From NCBI GenBank assembly GCA_040235415.1, contig JBECKR010000124.1, positions 1 to 30,443 of the forward strand: DNA of 30,443 nt, read 5' to 3'. Source of the stretch: JBECKR01 sp040235415 (GTDB lineage: Bacteria; Acidobacteriota; Polarisedimenticolia; Polarisedimenticolales; Polarisedimenticolaceae). The notes beneath the pieces are model-generated. The model was given only the letters and a program-made list of their open reading frames with translations, was not told where the DNA came from and ran no database searches. Both the position numbers and the translations under genes were made by a program. Of this stretch, positions 1 to 9,923 are shown in pieces. Numbering within the stretch: position 1 is the stretch's first letter; the number at the start of each line of letters is the position of its first letter.

Positions 1-717
1 CGTCGGCACTCCGCGGACCGAGCGGATCGCGGGATCCGCGGCGTTGCGCGGCGGCGGCACCGGCCCGCCGTCCCAGGAGCGCTCGACGGTCACGTCGTGT
101 TCGTCCGAGCGGTACGACAAGAACCGCACCCCGCCGGTGCCGACGATCGCCCCGAGCAGATTCGCGACTCCGAGACGCCGCGCGAAGGCGTACGCCGTGG
201 AGGCGTGCGTGCGCACGAGCACCGCGCCCCCTCCCGGACTCCGCGCGACCGCGGCGACGTGGCCGCGCTCCTCCTCGAGCGCCCACCCCAGCAGCGCCTC
301 GTCGGCACGTCCCGCGGCGACGTCGAGGACGTCGCGCTGCCGCAGGAGCTCCGCCGGCAGGGTGTCCCCCACCGACTCGACGACGCGGCCGCGGGCGTCG
401 ATGACGGCGGCGGCGTCGAGCCCGTTCGCCTCGGCCAGGCGCTCGAACGTCGCGGGGTCGAGCGCGCGGGCGAGTTGCAGCCGGGCCAGCAGGCGCGCGT
501 TGTCGAGGAGCTTCCACGCGACGATCTCGTCGAGCTCGCGGGCCGCGGAGGCGGCCGCGGCGAGCGACGGGCCGAGCGTGCTCGCGAGCACCGCGGCCTG
601 GGAGCGCAGCGCGTCCTCGGTCTCACGGCGCTGTCGCCGCGCCTCGAAGCCGGCCCACGCGGCGAGCAGCGTCGCCGCCAGGACCAGGCCGACGACGATC
701 GTCCAGGGTCGGCTCAT
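1..717 (-). CDS. membrane-anchored sensor-type protein, N-terminal part (possible histidine kinase), truncated by window edge
   Basis: An uninterrupted minus-strand frame starts at ATG 717 and runs off the left edge; 239 codons are visible. Residues 5-22 (TIVVGLVLAATLLAAWAG) form one hydrophobic N-terminal segment, followed by an Arg/Glu-rich, Ala-rich stretch to about residue 80 that looks helical or coiled-coil. A globular part follows with a PAS/Cache-like flavour (AAVIDARGRVVESVGD, then a short strand pattern around VAAVARSPGGGAVLVRT). This layout, one membrane anchor plus a sensory region, is usual for the N-terminus of two-component kinases, but no kinase or HAMP motif is inside the window, so the kinase call is inference. 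No good ribosome site precedes the ATG. The competing frames on both strands here are very arginine-rich and look like shadows. Confidence 0.6.
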   Translation of the reverse strand, partial: MSRPWTIVVGLVLAATLLAAWAGFEARRQRRETEDALRSQAAVLASTLGPSLAAAASAARELDEIVAWKLLDNARLLARLQLARALDPATFERLAEANGLDAAAVIDARGRVVESVGDTLPAELLRQRDVLDVAAGRADEALLGWALEEERGHVAAVARSPGGGAVLVRTHASTAYAFARRLGVANLLGAIVGTGGVRFLSYRSDEHDVTVERSWDGGPVPPPRNAADPAIRSVRGVPT

Positions 718-817
718 GCTGGGGTGGGACCATCGTACCGCAGTCGGGGGCGAGGTCGAAGCGCGATGTCGGACCGGAACCATCGTGGCGCGGAGCCCGA
801 TGCGCCAGGGGGGGAAG

Positions 818-853
818 CCCGGCGCGCCGAGGGGGGACGTTCGGCGCGCCGGG
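818..853 (-). terminator. perfect 13-bp inverted repeat, probable transcription terminator hairpin
   Basis: The arms CCCGGCGCGCCGA (818-830) and TCGGCGCGCCGGG (841-853) are exact reverse complements separated by a 10-base loop. The repeat lies between two minus-strand genes, downstream of the secreted protein at 935-1450 and upstream of the sensor gene. That position suits termination of the former. There is no T-tract on either side, so this would be a GC-stem, Rho-assisted or weak terminator. A protein-binding role is also possible. Confidence 0.5.
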
Positions 854-870
854 CGGACGAGGCCCGAAGC

Positions 871-910
871 GAATCTAAAGTGTTGTAAAGAAACAAGTTA
901 GATACGCTTC
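871..910 (-). promoter_or_regulatory. AT-rich island upstream of the sensor gene, possible promoter
   Basis: This stretch is strikingly AT-rich against its surroundings (it contains TTGTTTCTTTACAAC on the minus strand). It sits 150-190 bp upstream of the sensor start, beyond the GC hairpin. I cannot find a -35/-10 pair with proper spacing, so the promoter call rests on composition and position only. It also contains a 4-bp dyad, TTGT/ACAA, around TTCTTT. Confidence 0.25.
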
Positions 911-934
911 GTGCCGGGCTCCGCGCCACCGGGA

Positions 935-1450
935 TCAGCGGGCTCCGCGACCGCCGCCGCCGCGCCGGCCGCCGCCGTTCCCGCCGCCGGTACCGGGCTC
1001 GTGGACGCGGTCGCGCTGCCGGATGCGGTCCGGAGTGCCGTCGCCGGTGCCGTCCCGCAGTCGCTTCTGGTCACGGGTCTGGAGCAGGTCGCCGTCGAGC
1101 GTCCGGAGCGTGTCGAGCTGACCGGTCCGCTGGTTCTTCATCGTGCGCACGAGATAGGCGCCGTCCTGCGGGCCGCCCGCCATGAGGCGCACGCGGATCG
1201 CGTCGCCGACCGCGACGCCGTACGCCGCCGCCGCCTCGGGCCCGAGCCGCAGGCGCATCTCCTGCTGTTGGCGGGTACGGAGGGTGAGCTCGGTGAAGGT
1301 GCCCCCGTTCGCGGTTCGGATCTGCTGGTGCACGGCGATGACCTCGCCCTTCGCGGTCGTCGGGGGCGAGTCGTTTCCCGCGGTCGCCGCGCCGGCGGCG
1401 AGGAACAGGGCCGCAACCAGCGGCGCGAGGAAGCGATGATTCGGTCTCAT
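935..1450 (-). CDS. secreted protein with small beta-type domain and Gly/Arg-rich tail, function unknown
   Basis: 171 residues from ATG 1450, chosen because AGGAGG sits 7 bases upstream and because a clear signal peptide begins there (MRPNHRFLAPLVAALFLAAG, cleavage likely after AATA near residue 24). Longer upstream starts would run through the parS sites. The mature part contains KGEVIAVHQQIRTANGG and TELTLRTRQQQEMRLRLG. This pattern resembles the small OB-like beta domains of DUF5666-type exported proteins, although I cannot assign the family firmly. The C-terminus is low-complexity, Gly/Arg-rich and RGG-like. The gene is divergent from parA. A 14-bp dyad and a TATAGT -10-like hexamer lie in its upstream region. 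Confidence 0.75.
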   Translation of the reverse strand: MRPNHRFLAPLVAALFLAAGAATAGNDSPPTTAKGEVIAVHQQIRTANGGTFTELTLRTRQQQEMRLRLGPEAAAAYGVAVGDAIRVRLMAGGPQDGAYLVRTMKNQRTGQLDTLRTLDGDLLQTRDQKRLRDGTGDGTPDRIRQRDRVHEPGTGGGNGGGRRGGGGRGAR

Positions 1451-1516
1451 GATGGATCCTCCTGAATCCTCGAGCGCTGGAGACGCCAGGCTCGCCCGAC
1501 CCTGAAGCATCGGACA

Positions 1517-1546
1517 TGCCAGAACTGGCAGCTGGATGGAACTATA
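1517..1546 (-). promoter_or_regulatory. possible promoter and operator-like dyad for the secreted-protein gene
   Basis: On the minus strand, TATAGT (1546-1541) matches a -10 box at 5 of 6 bases, with no convincing -35. About 10 bases downstream lies the palindrome TGCCAGAACTGGCA (1517-1530), two exact 6-bp arms around AA. A dyad near the transcription start would suit a repressor or give a 5' hairpin. This is weak evidence by itself. Confidence 0.25.
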
Positions 1547-1660
1547 TGGAAACAAGGGAGATAGAGCGGCTCGCGGGGGGGTCCGCGCGCTCCCGGATCG
1601 ACGTCCGCGTCGAGGATGGGGCCGGGGATTCGACGAATCTTGCCGGGAGGGTCGGGTCGG

Positions 1661-1676
1661 CGTTCCACGTGGAACA
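1661..1676. promoter_or_regulatory. parS: parS centromere site 1
   Basis: CGTTCCACGTGGAACA differs from the GC-type parS sequence TGTTCCACGTGGAACA only at the first base; the 14-bp core is a perfect palindrome. ParB (encoded at 2525-3418) is expected to load here with CTP and spread. It lies 107 bp upstream of parA, in the divergent intergenic region. Confidence 0.9.
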
Positions 1677-1694
1677 CCGTCCACCGCGACTCGC

Positions 1695-1710
1695 CGTTCC
1701 ACGTGGAACA
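1695..1710. promoter_or_regulatory. parS: parS centromere site 2
   Basis: This is the same 16-mer as site 1, CGTTCCACGTGGAACA, repeated 34 bp downstream. It ends 28 bp before the TAGAGT -10-like hexamer of parA, so ParB loading here could also repress parAB. Confidence 0.9.
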
Positions 1711-1737
1711 CCGCGCGGGTCGAGTCGCGCCCTGTGG

Positions 1738-1770
1738 TAGAGTACCGCCCGCCTCGGAGGACCGGGCTTG
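1738..1770 (+). promoter_or_regulatory. parA -10-like box, ribosome site and TTG start
   Basis: TAGAGT at 1738-1743 is a plausible -10 with no clear -35. CGGAGG at 1755-1760 is a strong Shine-Dalgarno 7 bases before TTG 1768. The conserved ParA N-terminus begins directly at this TTG, which settles the start. Confidence 0.5.
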
Positions 1771-2559
1771 GGTCGGGTCATCGCCATCGCGAACCAGAAA
1801 GGCGGGGTCGGCAAGACCACCACGGCGGTCAGCCTGGCCGCCGCGCTCGCCATCGCGGAGCGGCCGACGCTGCTGATCGACGCCGATCCGCAGGCGAACG
1901 CGACGCGCGCTCTGGGCGTGCCGGCCAACGACGACCGCGCCTCGCTGTACGACGCGCTGATGGGTGACGCCTCGCTCGAGCAGATCCGGCTCGAGGTGGA
2001 CGGACTCCCCCACCTCACGCTCGTCCCGTCGGACCGGAACCTCACCGGCGCGGAAGTCGAGCTGGTCGATGCGGACGCCCGCGAGTTCCGGCTCCGCCGG
2101 CTCGTCGAGCCCGAGAGAGCCCGGCACGAGCACCTCCTGATCGACTGCCCGCCGTCGCTCGGGCTGCTGACGGTCAACGCGCTCACGGCCGCGGACGCGA
2201 TCCTGATCCCGGTGCAGTGCGAGTACCTCGCGCTCGAGGGGATCTCGCAGCTCATGGACACGATCGACCGCATCCGGCACGCGCTCAACCCGGCGCTCGC
2301 GCTCGAAGGCGTCGTCATGACGATGTACGACGACCGCACGAACCTTTCGCGGCAGGTGGTCGAGGAAGTCCGGCGGGTGTTCGAGCGCCGGGTGTACGAG
2401 ACCGTCATCCCGCGCAACGTCCGGCTCGGCGAGGCCCCGAGCCACGGCAAGCCGATCTTCGTCTACGACATCCGTTCGAAGGGCGCGGAGGCGTATCTCG
2501 GCCTCGCCAAGGAGTTCCTCGGGCATGAAGCGCAAAGCGTTGGGCAAGGGGCTCAGTAG
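1768..2559 (+). CDS. parA: chromosome-partitioning ATPase ParA/Soj
   Basis: 263 residues from a TTG start. The deviant Walker A motif KGGVGKTT is at residues 11-18, the Walker A' region is LLIDADPQANAT, and the Walker B region is HLLIDCPPSLGLLTVNAL, all in chromosomal ParA/Soj order. The protein lacks the N-terminal DNA-binding extension of plasmid type Ia ParA, consistent with a chromosomal copy. Family knowledge: ParA binds nucleoid DNA non-specifically as an ATP dimer and is displaced by ParB-parS complexes, which drives origin segregation. It overlaps parB by 35 bp, and two parS sites lie just upstream. The genes often found beside parAB near oriC (mnmG, rsmG) are absent here. Confidence 0.97.
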   Translation: MGRVIAIANQKGGVGKTTTAVSLAAALAIAERPTLLIDADPQANATRALGVPANDDRASLYDALMGDASLEQIRLEVDGLPHLTLVPSDRNLTGAEVELVDADAREFRLRRLVEPERARHEHLLIDCPPSLGLLTVNALTAADAILIPVQCEYLALEGISQLMDTIDRIRHALNPALALEGVVMTMYDDRTNLSRQVVEEVRRVFERRVYETVIPRNVRLGEAPSHGKPIFVYDIRSKGAEAYLGLAKEFLGHEAQSVGQGAQ

Positions 2560-3418
2560 CCTCATCCCGTCCTCGCCCCCCGCCGAGCCCCGCAAGCCGG
2601 CGCCGTCCAGGACCGGCGTGCTCGAGATCGACGTCGATCTCATCCGGCCGAACCCGCAGCAGCCGAGGCAAGCGTTCGAGCCGGAAGCGCTCGAGGCGCT
2701 CGCGACGTCGTTGCGGGAGCACGGCTTCCTGCAGCCGGTGACGGTCCGGCCGGCCGGCGGGGACGGCTACGAGCTCGTCGCCGGAGAGCGCCGCTGGCGT
2801 GCGGCGCAACGCGCCGGGCTGCCGAAGGTCCCCGCGGTGGTGCGCGACGTCCCGGATGACCGGCTGCTGGAGTTCGCGCTGATCGAGAACCTCCAGCGGG
2901 AGGGGCTGAACCCGATCGAGGAAGCGGAGGGATACCGCCGGCTCGTCGACGAGCTCGGGCTCTCGCAGCAGGAGGCGGCCGAGCGCGTCGGGAAGCAGCG
3001 TGCCACGGTCGCGAACATGCTGCGGCTGCTGACGCTCCCGCGGGCGGTGCAGGACCGGGTGCGCGGCGGTGAGCTCGGCATGGGTCACGCGCGGGCCTTG
3101 GCCGGGCTGAGTCGGCCGAAGGACCAGGTCGAGCTCGCCGAGCGGATCGTCGCGAACGGACTGTCCGTGCGGCAGGCGGAGGCCGCGGTCGCTCGCCTCG
3201 CGACTCGTGACGCCTCGGCCGGCGAGCGGACCCGCGCCGCATCGAAGCGCGATCCGAACGTCGTCGCGGCGGAGGAGCGGCTACAGGCGGCGGTCGGGAC
3301 GCGGGTGCGCATCGTACAGGGCAAGAACGGGGCGGGGCGGCTCGAGCTGCACTTCTTCAGCGACGAGGAGCTCCAGCGGGTCTACGATCTGGTCCTGGGC
3401 GGGACCCGCCGACGATAA
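2525..3418 (+). CDS. parB: chromosome-partitioning protein ParB/Spo0J
   Basis: 297 residues. The ATG at 2525 lies inside the end of parA with AAGGAG upstream, so translation is probably coupled. The N-terminus has the ParB signature KRKALGKGLSSLIP. The CTP-binding/arginine-patch motif GERRWRAA is at residues 87-94 and ENLQRE at 121-126, followed by a helix-turn-helix around 146-167 (LSQQEAAERVGKQRATVANM) and a C-terminal dimer domain. All motifs are intact and the length is normal. ParB should bind the two parS sites at 1661-1710. Its stop codon falls inside the loop of the first palindrome of the array that follows. Confidence 0.97.
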   Translation: MKRKALGKGLSSLIPSSPPAEPRKPAPSRTGVLEIDVDLIRPNPQQPRQAFEPEALEALATSLREHGFLQPVTVRPAGGDGYELVAGERRWRAAQRAGLPKVPAVVRDVPDDRLLEFALIENLQREGLNPIEEAEGYRRLVDELGLSQQEAAERVGKQRATVANMLRLLTLPRAVQDRVRGGELGMGHARALAGLSRPKDQVELAERIVANGLSVRQAEAAVARLATRDASAGERTRAASKRDPNVVAAEERLQAAVGTRVRIVQGKNGAGRLELHFFSDEELQRVYDLVLGGTRRR

Positions 3419-3514
3419 TGTCGGCGGACGACCCGGCGCCGACATTTCTGTCGGCGACCGTCAGCGCCGACAAAAATGTCGGCATCGAGGCATTCGCCGA
3501 CGAAATTGTCGGCG
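3406..3514. repeat. array of four near-identical palindromes (GCCGAC(A)-N4/6-(T)GTCGGC)
   Basis: Four dyads share the same arms. Copy 1, 3406-3427, has arms CCGCCGAC/GTCGGCGG and loop GATAAT. Copy 2, 3437-3456, has arms CGCCGACA/TGTCGGCG and loop TTTC. Copy 3, 3466-3483, has arms GCCGACA/TGTCGGC and loop AAAA. Copy 4, 3495-3514, has arms CGCCGAC/GTCGGCG and loop GAAATT. Centres are 30, 28 and 30 bp apart. The arms are conserved, the loops are always AT-rich, and the 9-13 bp between copies are unrelated. Copy 1 overlaps the parB stop, and copy 4 ends 33 bp before the -35 box of the atp promoter. Identical rather than compensating arms favour a sequence-specific binding protein or a repeated palindromic element over a structure-only RNA. 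Confidence 0.85.
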
Positions 3515-3547
3515 CCGGCGCCCGACCCCGCGCGTCCGCCCCTCGCC

Positions 3548-3577
3548 TTGACACCCGGAAACGTGCTCTGCTACGAT
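3548..3577 (+). promoter_or_regulatory. sigma70-type promoter of the atp operon
   Basis: A perfect TTGACA (3548-3553) is followed after 18 bp by TACGAT (3572-3577; 4 of 6 matches including the key A and final T). It is the best promoter-like match in the window. It would give a leader of about 220 nt before atpH. Confidence 0.7.
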
Positions 3578-3806
3578 CCGCCGTCTTCGGCATGGGTTAC
3601 GGGGAGGGCTGGGCCCGCGTCCCCTCGCGGCGCCGGATCGGCATCGCCCGATGCTCGGCGAGGACCCGATCCCTTGCCCGACCGTGAGCGAGCATGGCTG
3701 CAGCGCCCAACGCGACCGTCCCCGCCACGCGGCCGCACGCGGTTGCCTCGCCCGAATCCGCCCGTCGTCCGTTCCGTCCCGCGCCCGGGACACGACCGAG
3801 ACGCCC
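3578..3806 (+). other. long 5' leader between the atp promoter and atpH
   Basis: I found no recognisable gene or known riboswitch here. It holds a short ORF, ATG 3694 to TGA 3810 (38 codons), whose stop overlaps the atpH start as ATGA. That ORF has only a weak ribosome site (GAGCGAG) and third-position GC that looks low for this genome. It could be a coupling leader peptide or chance. The stretch is not AT-rich and shows no long hairpin. Confidence 0.4.
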
Positions 3807-4349
3807 ATGAAGGACCGCAAGCTCGCGACCCGCTACGCCCGGGCTCTGCTCGCCGCGCTCCCGGACCCCGCGCGCGCCGAGGCGGCCGACGCCTTCCTGA
3901 CCGCTCTCGCGGGCGCCGTCGAGCGGTTCGAGGAGCTCGACGAGACGCTCCTCGATCCCGCGGTGCCGCGGGCGTCGAAGCTCGGAGTGCTGACGTCCCT
4001 CGCCGAGGCGCACGGCGCCCCCGCGGAGATCGCGACCTTTCTGGCGACCGTCGTCGACCACGGCCGCGTCGCGCAGATCCCGGTCATCGCCGCGGTGTAT
4101 CACGAGCTTCGCGAGGCGGAGCAGGGGATCGTGCCCGCCACGATGACCACCGCCGGACCGCTGACGCCGGAGCTCGAGACGCGGGCCCGCCACGCCCTCG
4201 AGCGGCTCACCGGGCGGACCGTCCGGCTGCGCTGCGAGGTCGAGCCGGGGCTGATCGGCGGCGCGGTCACGCGCGTCGGCTCGACGGTGTACGACGGCAG
4301 TCTGCGCACCCAGCTCGACCTGCTGCGAAAGAAAATGGTGGAGGAGTGA
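3807..4349 (+). CDS. atpH: F1Fo ATP synthase delta subunit
   Basis: 180 residues, the usual length. It begins MKDRKLATRYARALLAAL, the typical six-helix N-domain entry, and ends with the family C-domain pattern GLIGGAVTRVGSTVYDGSLR followed by a basic helix. Delta is the peripheral-stalk cap joining F1 alpha subunits to subunit b. The start at 3807 was chosen by this alignment; upstream in-frame codons read as low-complexity Arg/Pro. The expected upstream neighbour atpF (b subunit) is missing. atpA follows after 5 bp, so the two are certainly co-transcribed. Confidence 0.94.
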   Translation: MKDRKLATRYARALLAALPDPARAEAADAFLTALAGAVERFEELDETLLDPAVPRASKLGVLTSLAEAHGAPAEIATFLATVVDHGRVAQIPVIAAVYHELREAEQGIVPATMTTAGPLTPELETRARHALERLTGRTVRLRCEVEPGLIGGAVTRVGSTVYDGSLRTQLDLLRKKMVEE

Positions 4350-4354
4350 ACGGC

Positions 4355-5920
<1,566 letters not shown>

Positions 5921-5934
5921 GCCGGCGGTAAACG

Positions 5935-6792
5935 ATGGCGAAGACCCAGGACATCAAGCGCCGGATCCGCTCGATCCAGAACACGCGGCAGCTCACGAAG
6001 GCCATGAAGATGGTCAGCGCCGCGAAGATGCGGCGCGCCACCGAACAGATCGTGAAGGCGCGGCCGTACGCCCTGACGATGCGGGCCGTCCTCGGCTCGC
6101 TCGCCGTCCGCGCCAACCCCGAGGCGCACCCGCTCCTCGCGGTTCGTCCGGAGCGCCGCGTCGAGGTCGTGGTCGTGACCGCGGATCGGGGGCTGTGCGG
6201 GTCGTTCAACAGCCAGCTGATCCGCACGGCCGCGCGGTTCCTCGAGGGCCACGCCGACGCCGAGCTGTCGGTCCAGGCCGTCGGGAAGAAGGGGCGCGAC
6301 TTCTTTCGCCGGCGAGGCGTGCCTCTGCGCCGGGAGTGGATCGACGTGTTCCGCCAAGTCGAGATCTCGACGGCGCGGGAGATCGCCCGCGAGGTCATGG
6401 AGCGGTACGCCGCCGAGTCGCTCGACGCGGTCTACGTCGTCTACAACGAGTTCAAGTCCGCGATCGCGCAGAAGCCGATCGCGGAGCGCCTGCTGCCGAT
6501 CGACCGGGAGGAGATCGCGGCCGGCGCGACGATCGAGGACTACATCTACGAGCCCGATCCCGAGGCGCTGTTCGAGAAGCTGTTGCCGCGGCACGTCGAG
6601 ATCCAGGTCTACCGCGCGCTGCTGGAGTCCGCGGCGGCCGAGCACGCCGCTCGCATGACCGCCATGGACTCCGCGACGCGCAACGCCGGAGAGCTGATCG
6701 ACAAGCTGACGCTCCACATGAACCGCGTGCGACAGGCGGCGATCACGACGGAGATCATCGAGGTCGTCTCGGGGGCGCAGGCGCTGGGCTGA
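5935..6792 (+). CDS. atpG: F1Fo ATP synthase gamma subunit
   Basis: 285 residues, normal length. The N-terminal rotor helix MAKTQDIKRRIRSIQNTRQL continues into TKAMKMVSAAKMRRA. The central Rossmann-like part has TADRGLCGSFNSQL. The C-terminal helix, around MDSATRNAGELIDKLTLHMN and RQAAITTEIIEVVSGA, is the region that turns inside the alpha/beta hexamer. Gamma is the central shaft linking proton flow to catalysis. It starts 14 bp after atpA with a weak ribosome site, so coupling to atpA is likely. Confidence 0.97.
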   Translation: MAKTQDIKRRIRSIQNTRQLTKAMKMVSAAKMRRATEQIVKARPYALTMRAVLGSLAVRANPEAHPLLAVRPERRVEVVVVTADRGLCGSFNSQLIRTAARFLEGHADAELSVQAVGKKGRDFFRRRGVPLRREWIDVFRQVEISTAREIAREVMERYAAESLDAVYVVYNEFKSAIAQKPIAERLLPIDREEIAAGATIEDYIYEPDPEALFEKLLPRHVEIQVYRALLESAAAEHAARMTAMDSATRNAGELIDKLTLHMNRVRQAAITTEIIEVVSGAQALG

Positions 6793-6816
6793 CCGTTGCG
6801 GGTCGAGGAGAGCACG

Positions 6817-8259
<1,443 letters not shown>

Positions 8260-8287
8260 CGCGCTCGAGACGTCGAACGGACGAGAC

Positions 8288-8704
8288 ATGATCCCCGAGA
8301 AGCTCGATCTCGAAGTCGTGACCCCGGAGAGACGGGTGCTCGCCGAGACCGTGGACTCCGTCGTGATCCCCGGCGGCGAAGGCTACCTCGGCGTCCTCCC
8401 GGGGCACGCCCCGCTCCTGACGCATCTCCAGGCGGGAGAGTTGTCCTACAATAGGTCAGGGAAGACGTACTATCTTGCCGTGACCGGCGGGTACGTAGAG
8501 GTTCTCCGCGACCGCGTTCGCGTCCTCGCCGACGCCTGCGAGCGACCGGAGGAGATCGACGCCGACAGGGCCCGGAGATCCCGGGAGAAGGCCGAATCCG
8601 TGCTCGGCACCAAGGACAGCTCCGAATCGGACTTCCGTCGGGCGGAGTCCCGACTGCGGCGGGCCGTCGTCCGTCTGAAGGTCCGCGACCGCGCCGGCGT
8701 CTGA
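8288..8704 (+). CDS. atpC: F1Fo ATP synthase epsilon subunit
   Basis: 138 residues from ATG 8288. The N-terminal beta-sandwich is typical (LEVVTPERRVLAETVDSVVI, then PGGEGYLGVLPGHAPLLTHL). It is followed by a C-terminal two-helix region (ADRARRSREKAESVLG and a second Arg-rich helix) that in the family regulates ATP hydrolysis. It is the last gene of the atp cluster; no strong terminator follows in the 46-bp gap. Confidence 0.95.
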   Translation: MIPEKLDLEVVTPERRVLAETVDSVVIPGGEGYLGVLPGHAPLLTHLQAGELSYNRSGKTYYLAVTGGYVEVLRDRVRVLADACERPEEIDADRARRSREKAESVLGTKDSSESDFRRAESRLRRAVVRLKVRDRAGV

Positions 8705-8750
8705 CCGCGCGTCCTCGAGGCGGCGGAGGCGCCCCAACCGGGAGGTACCC

Positions 8751-9905
8751 ATGTCGCCCCAACGTGCACTCACAGCCCTCGCGCTCGGCCTCACGTGCGT
8801 CCTGGCCGCCGGATGCTCGAGCGAGGTCCATCTCGGCGGGATCGTCTCCGAGACCGGAGCGGCGGCGATCTACGGCGAAAAGGTCAAGAAGGGCATGGAC
8901 CTCGCGCTCGAGCAGACCGACGCCGCGGGCGGCTACAACGGGAAGACCGTCAAGATCGACTACCGCGACGACCAGACGCGGCCCGAGGTCGGTCTCGAGG
9001 TCGCCCGCGAGCTGATCGACGACGTCGGGGTGCGGGTCATCATCGGCGCCGTGACGTCGTCCGTGACGCTCAAGATCGCGCCTTTGTGCGAGAGCAAAAA
9101 GGTGATTCTGATGTCGCCGACGGCGAGCGCCCCCAAGATCACGGAGGCCGGCGACTACATCTACCGCGTGTATCCCTCCGACATCCTCGAAGGGACCTCG
9201 ATCGCGGATTTCGCGCGGGACCTCGGTCTCGAGCGCGTCGCGGTGTTCGCGGTCAACAACGAGTTCGGAGCGGGATTGGAGCAGGTGTTCGTCGAGAAGT
9301 ACGAGAGCAAGTTCCGGAAGGTCGTCAAGACGTTCGAGTTCGAGGAAGGCGCGGGAGACGCGTTCGATCCGATGGTCGAGGAAGTCAAGCAGCTCCAGCC
9401 GGACGGCATCTACATCATCGCGTACGTCGGCGATCTCGCCGAGCTGTTGAAGCGCCTGCGCGCCGCCGGGATCGAGTCGGTCATCATGGGCAACTCGTCG
9501 GTCACGCAGGACGTCGTGCGGCTGGCGGGAGCCGCCGCCGAAAACCTGCTGTTCCCGATGCCGGCGTTCGACGTCGATTCCGACGACGAGGCCACCAAGG
9601 CGTTCGTCGAGGCGTACCGCAAGAAGTACGGCGAGGACCCGGACCGCTTCTCCGCCCACGGATACGACGCCGTCAACGTCGTCGTCCAGGCCGCCAGGGA
9701 GGGCGGCAGCTTCCACCCCGACGACCTCAAGATCGGCCTTCAGAACATCGACAACTACCGCGGCGCCTCCGGTCGGATCACGTTCGACGCGAACGGCGAC
9801 GTCGTGCAGTACCCGCGGATGTTCATCATTCGCGACGGCAAGCCGATCCCGTACGAGAAGTTCGTCGAGGGCGGCGGCTCGCTCCCGCTTCCCGGGCGCG
9901 GCTGA
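8751..9905 (+). CDS. branched-chain amino acid-type ABC transporter substrate-binding lipoprotein
   Basis: 384 residues with a GGGAGG ribosome site. The signal peptide ends in the lipobox LAAGC with Cys22 as lipidation site. The body is a type I periplasmic binding fold of the LivJ family: GGIVSETGAAAIYGEKVKKG at the start, IIGAVTSSVTLKIAPLCES in the first lobe, and the hinge region with VAVFAVNNEFGAG. Family members bind Leu/Ile/Val or other amino acids and amides, so the ligand is uncertain. No LivH/M/G/F permease or ATPase genes are adjacent, so it is an orphan binding protein or works with a distant transporter. Confidence 0.9.
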   Translation: MSPQRALTALALGLTCVLAAGCSSEVHLGGIVSETGAAAIYGEKVKKGMDLALEQTDAAGGYNGKTVKIDYRDDQTRPEVGLEVARELIDDVGVRVIIGAVTSSVTLKIAPLCESKKVILMSPTASAPKITEAGDYIYRVYPSDILEGTSIADFARDLGLERVAVFAVNNEFGAGLEQVFVEKYESKFRKVVKTFEFEEGAGDAFDPMVEEVKQLQPDGIYIIAYVGDLAELLKRLRAAGIESVIMGNSSVTQDVVRLAGAAAENLLFPMPAFDVDSDDEATKAFVEAYRKKYGEDPDRFSAHGYDAVNVVVQAAREGGSFHPDDLKIGLQNIDNYRGASGRITFDANGDVVQYPRMFIIRDGKPIPYEKFVEGGGSLPLPGRG

Positions 9906-9923
9906 GCGTCCGGGAATCCTCTG

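Noticed and set aside
97..888. Long plus-strand frames opposite the sensor gene
   Set aside because: Arg/Ala-rich shadows of a GC-rich gene on the other strand, with no signal, motif or ribosome site.
714..929. 71-codon minus-strand frame from GTG 929 that ends in ATGA with the sensor start
   Set aside because: No ribosome site; it crosses the 13-bp inverted repeat and the AT-rich island, and uses TTA, TCT and TTT codons rare in this genome.
3418..3687. 89-codon plus-strand frame starting inside the palindrome array
   Set aside because: It starts within the array's first dyad, is composed of the array arms, and has no ribosome site or family resemblance.
8751..9905. A complete branched-chain amino acid ABC operon
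   Set aside because: Only the binding lipoprotein is present; no permease or ATPase genes follow.
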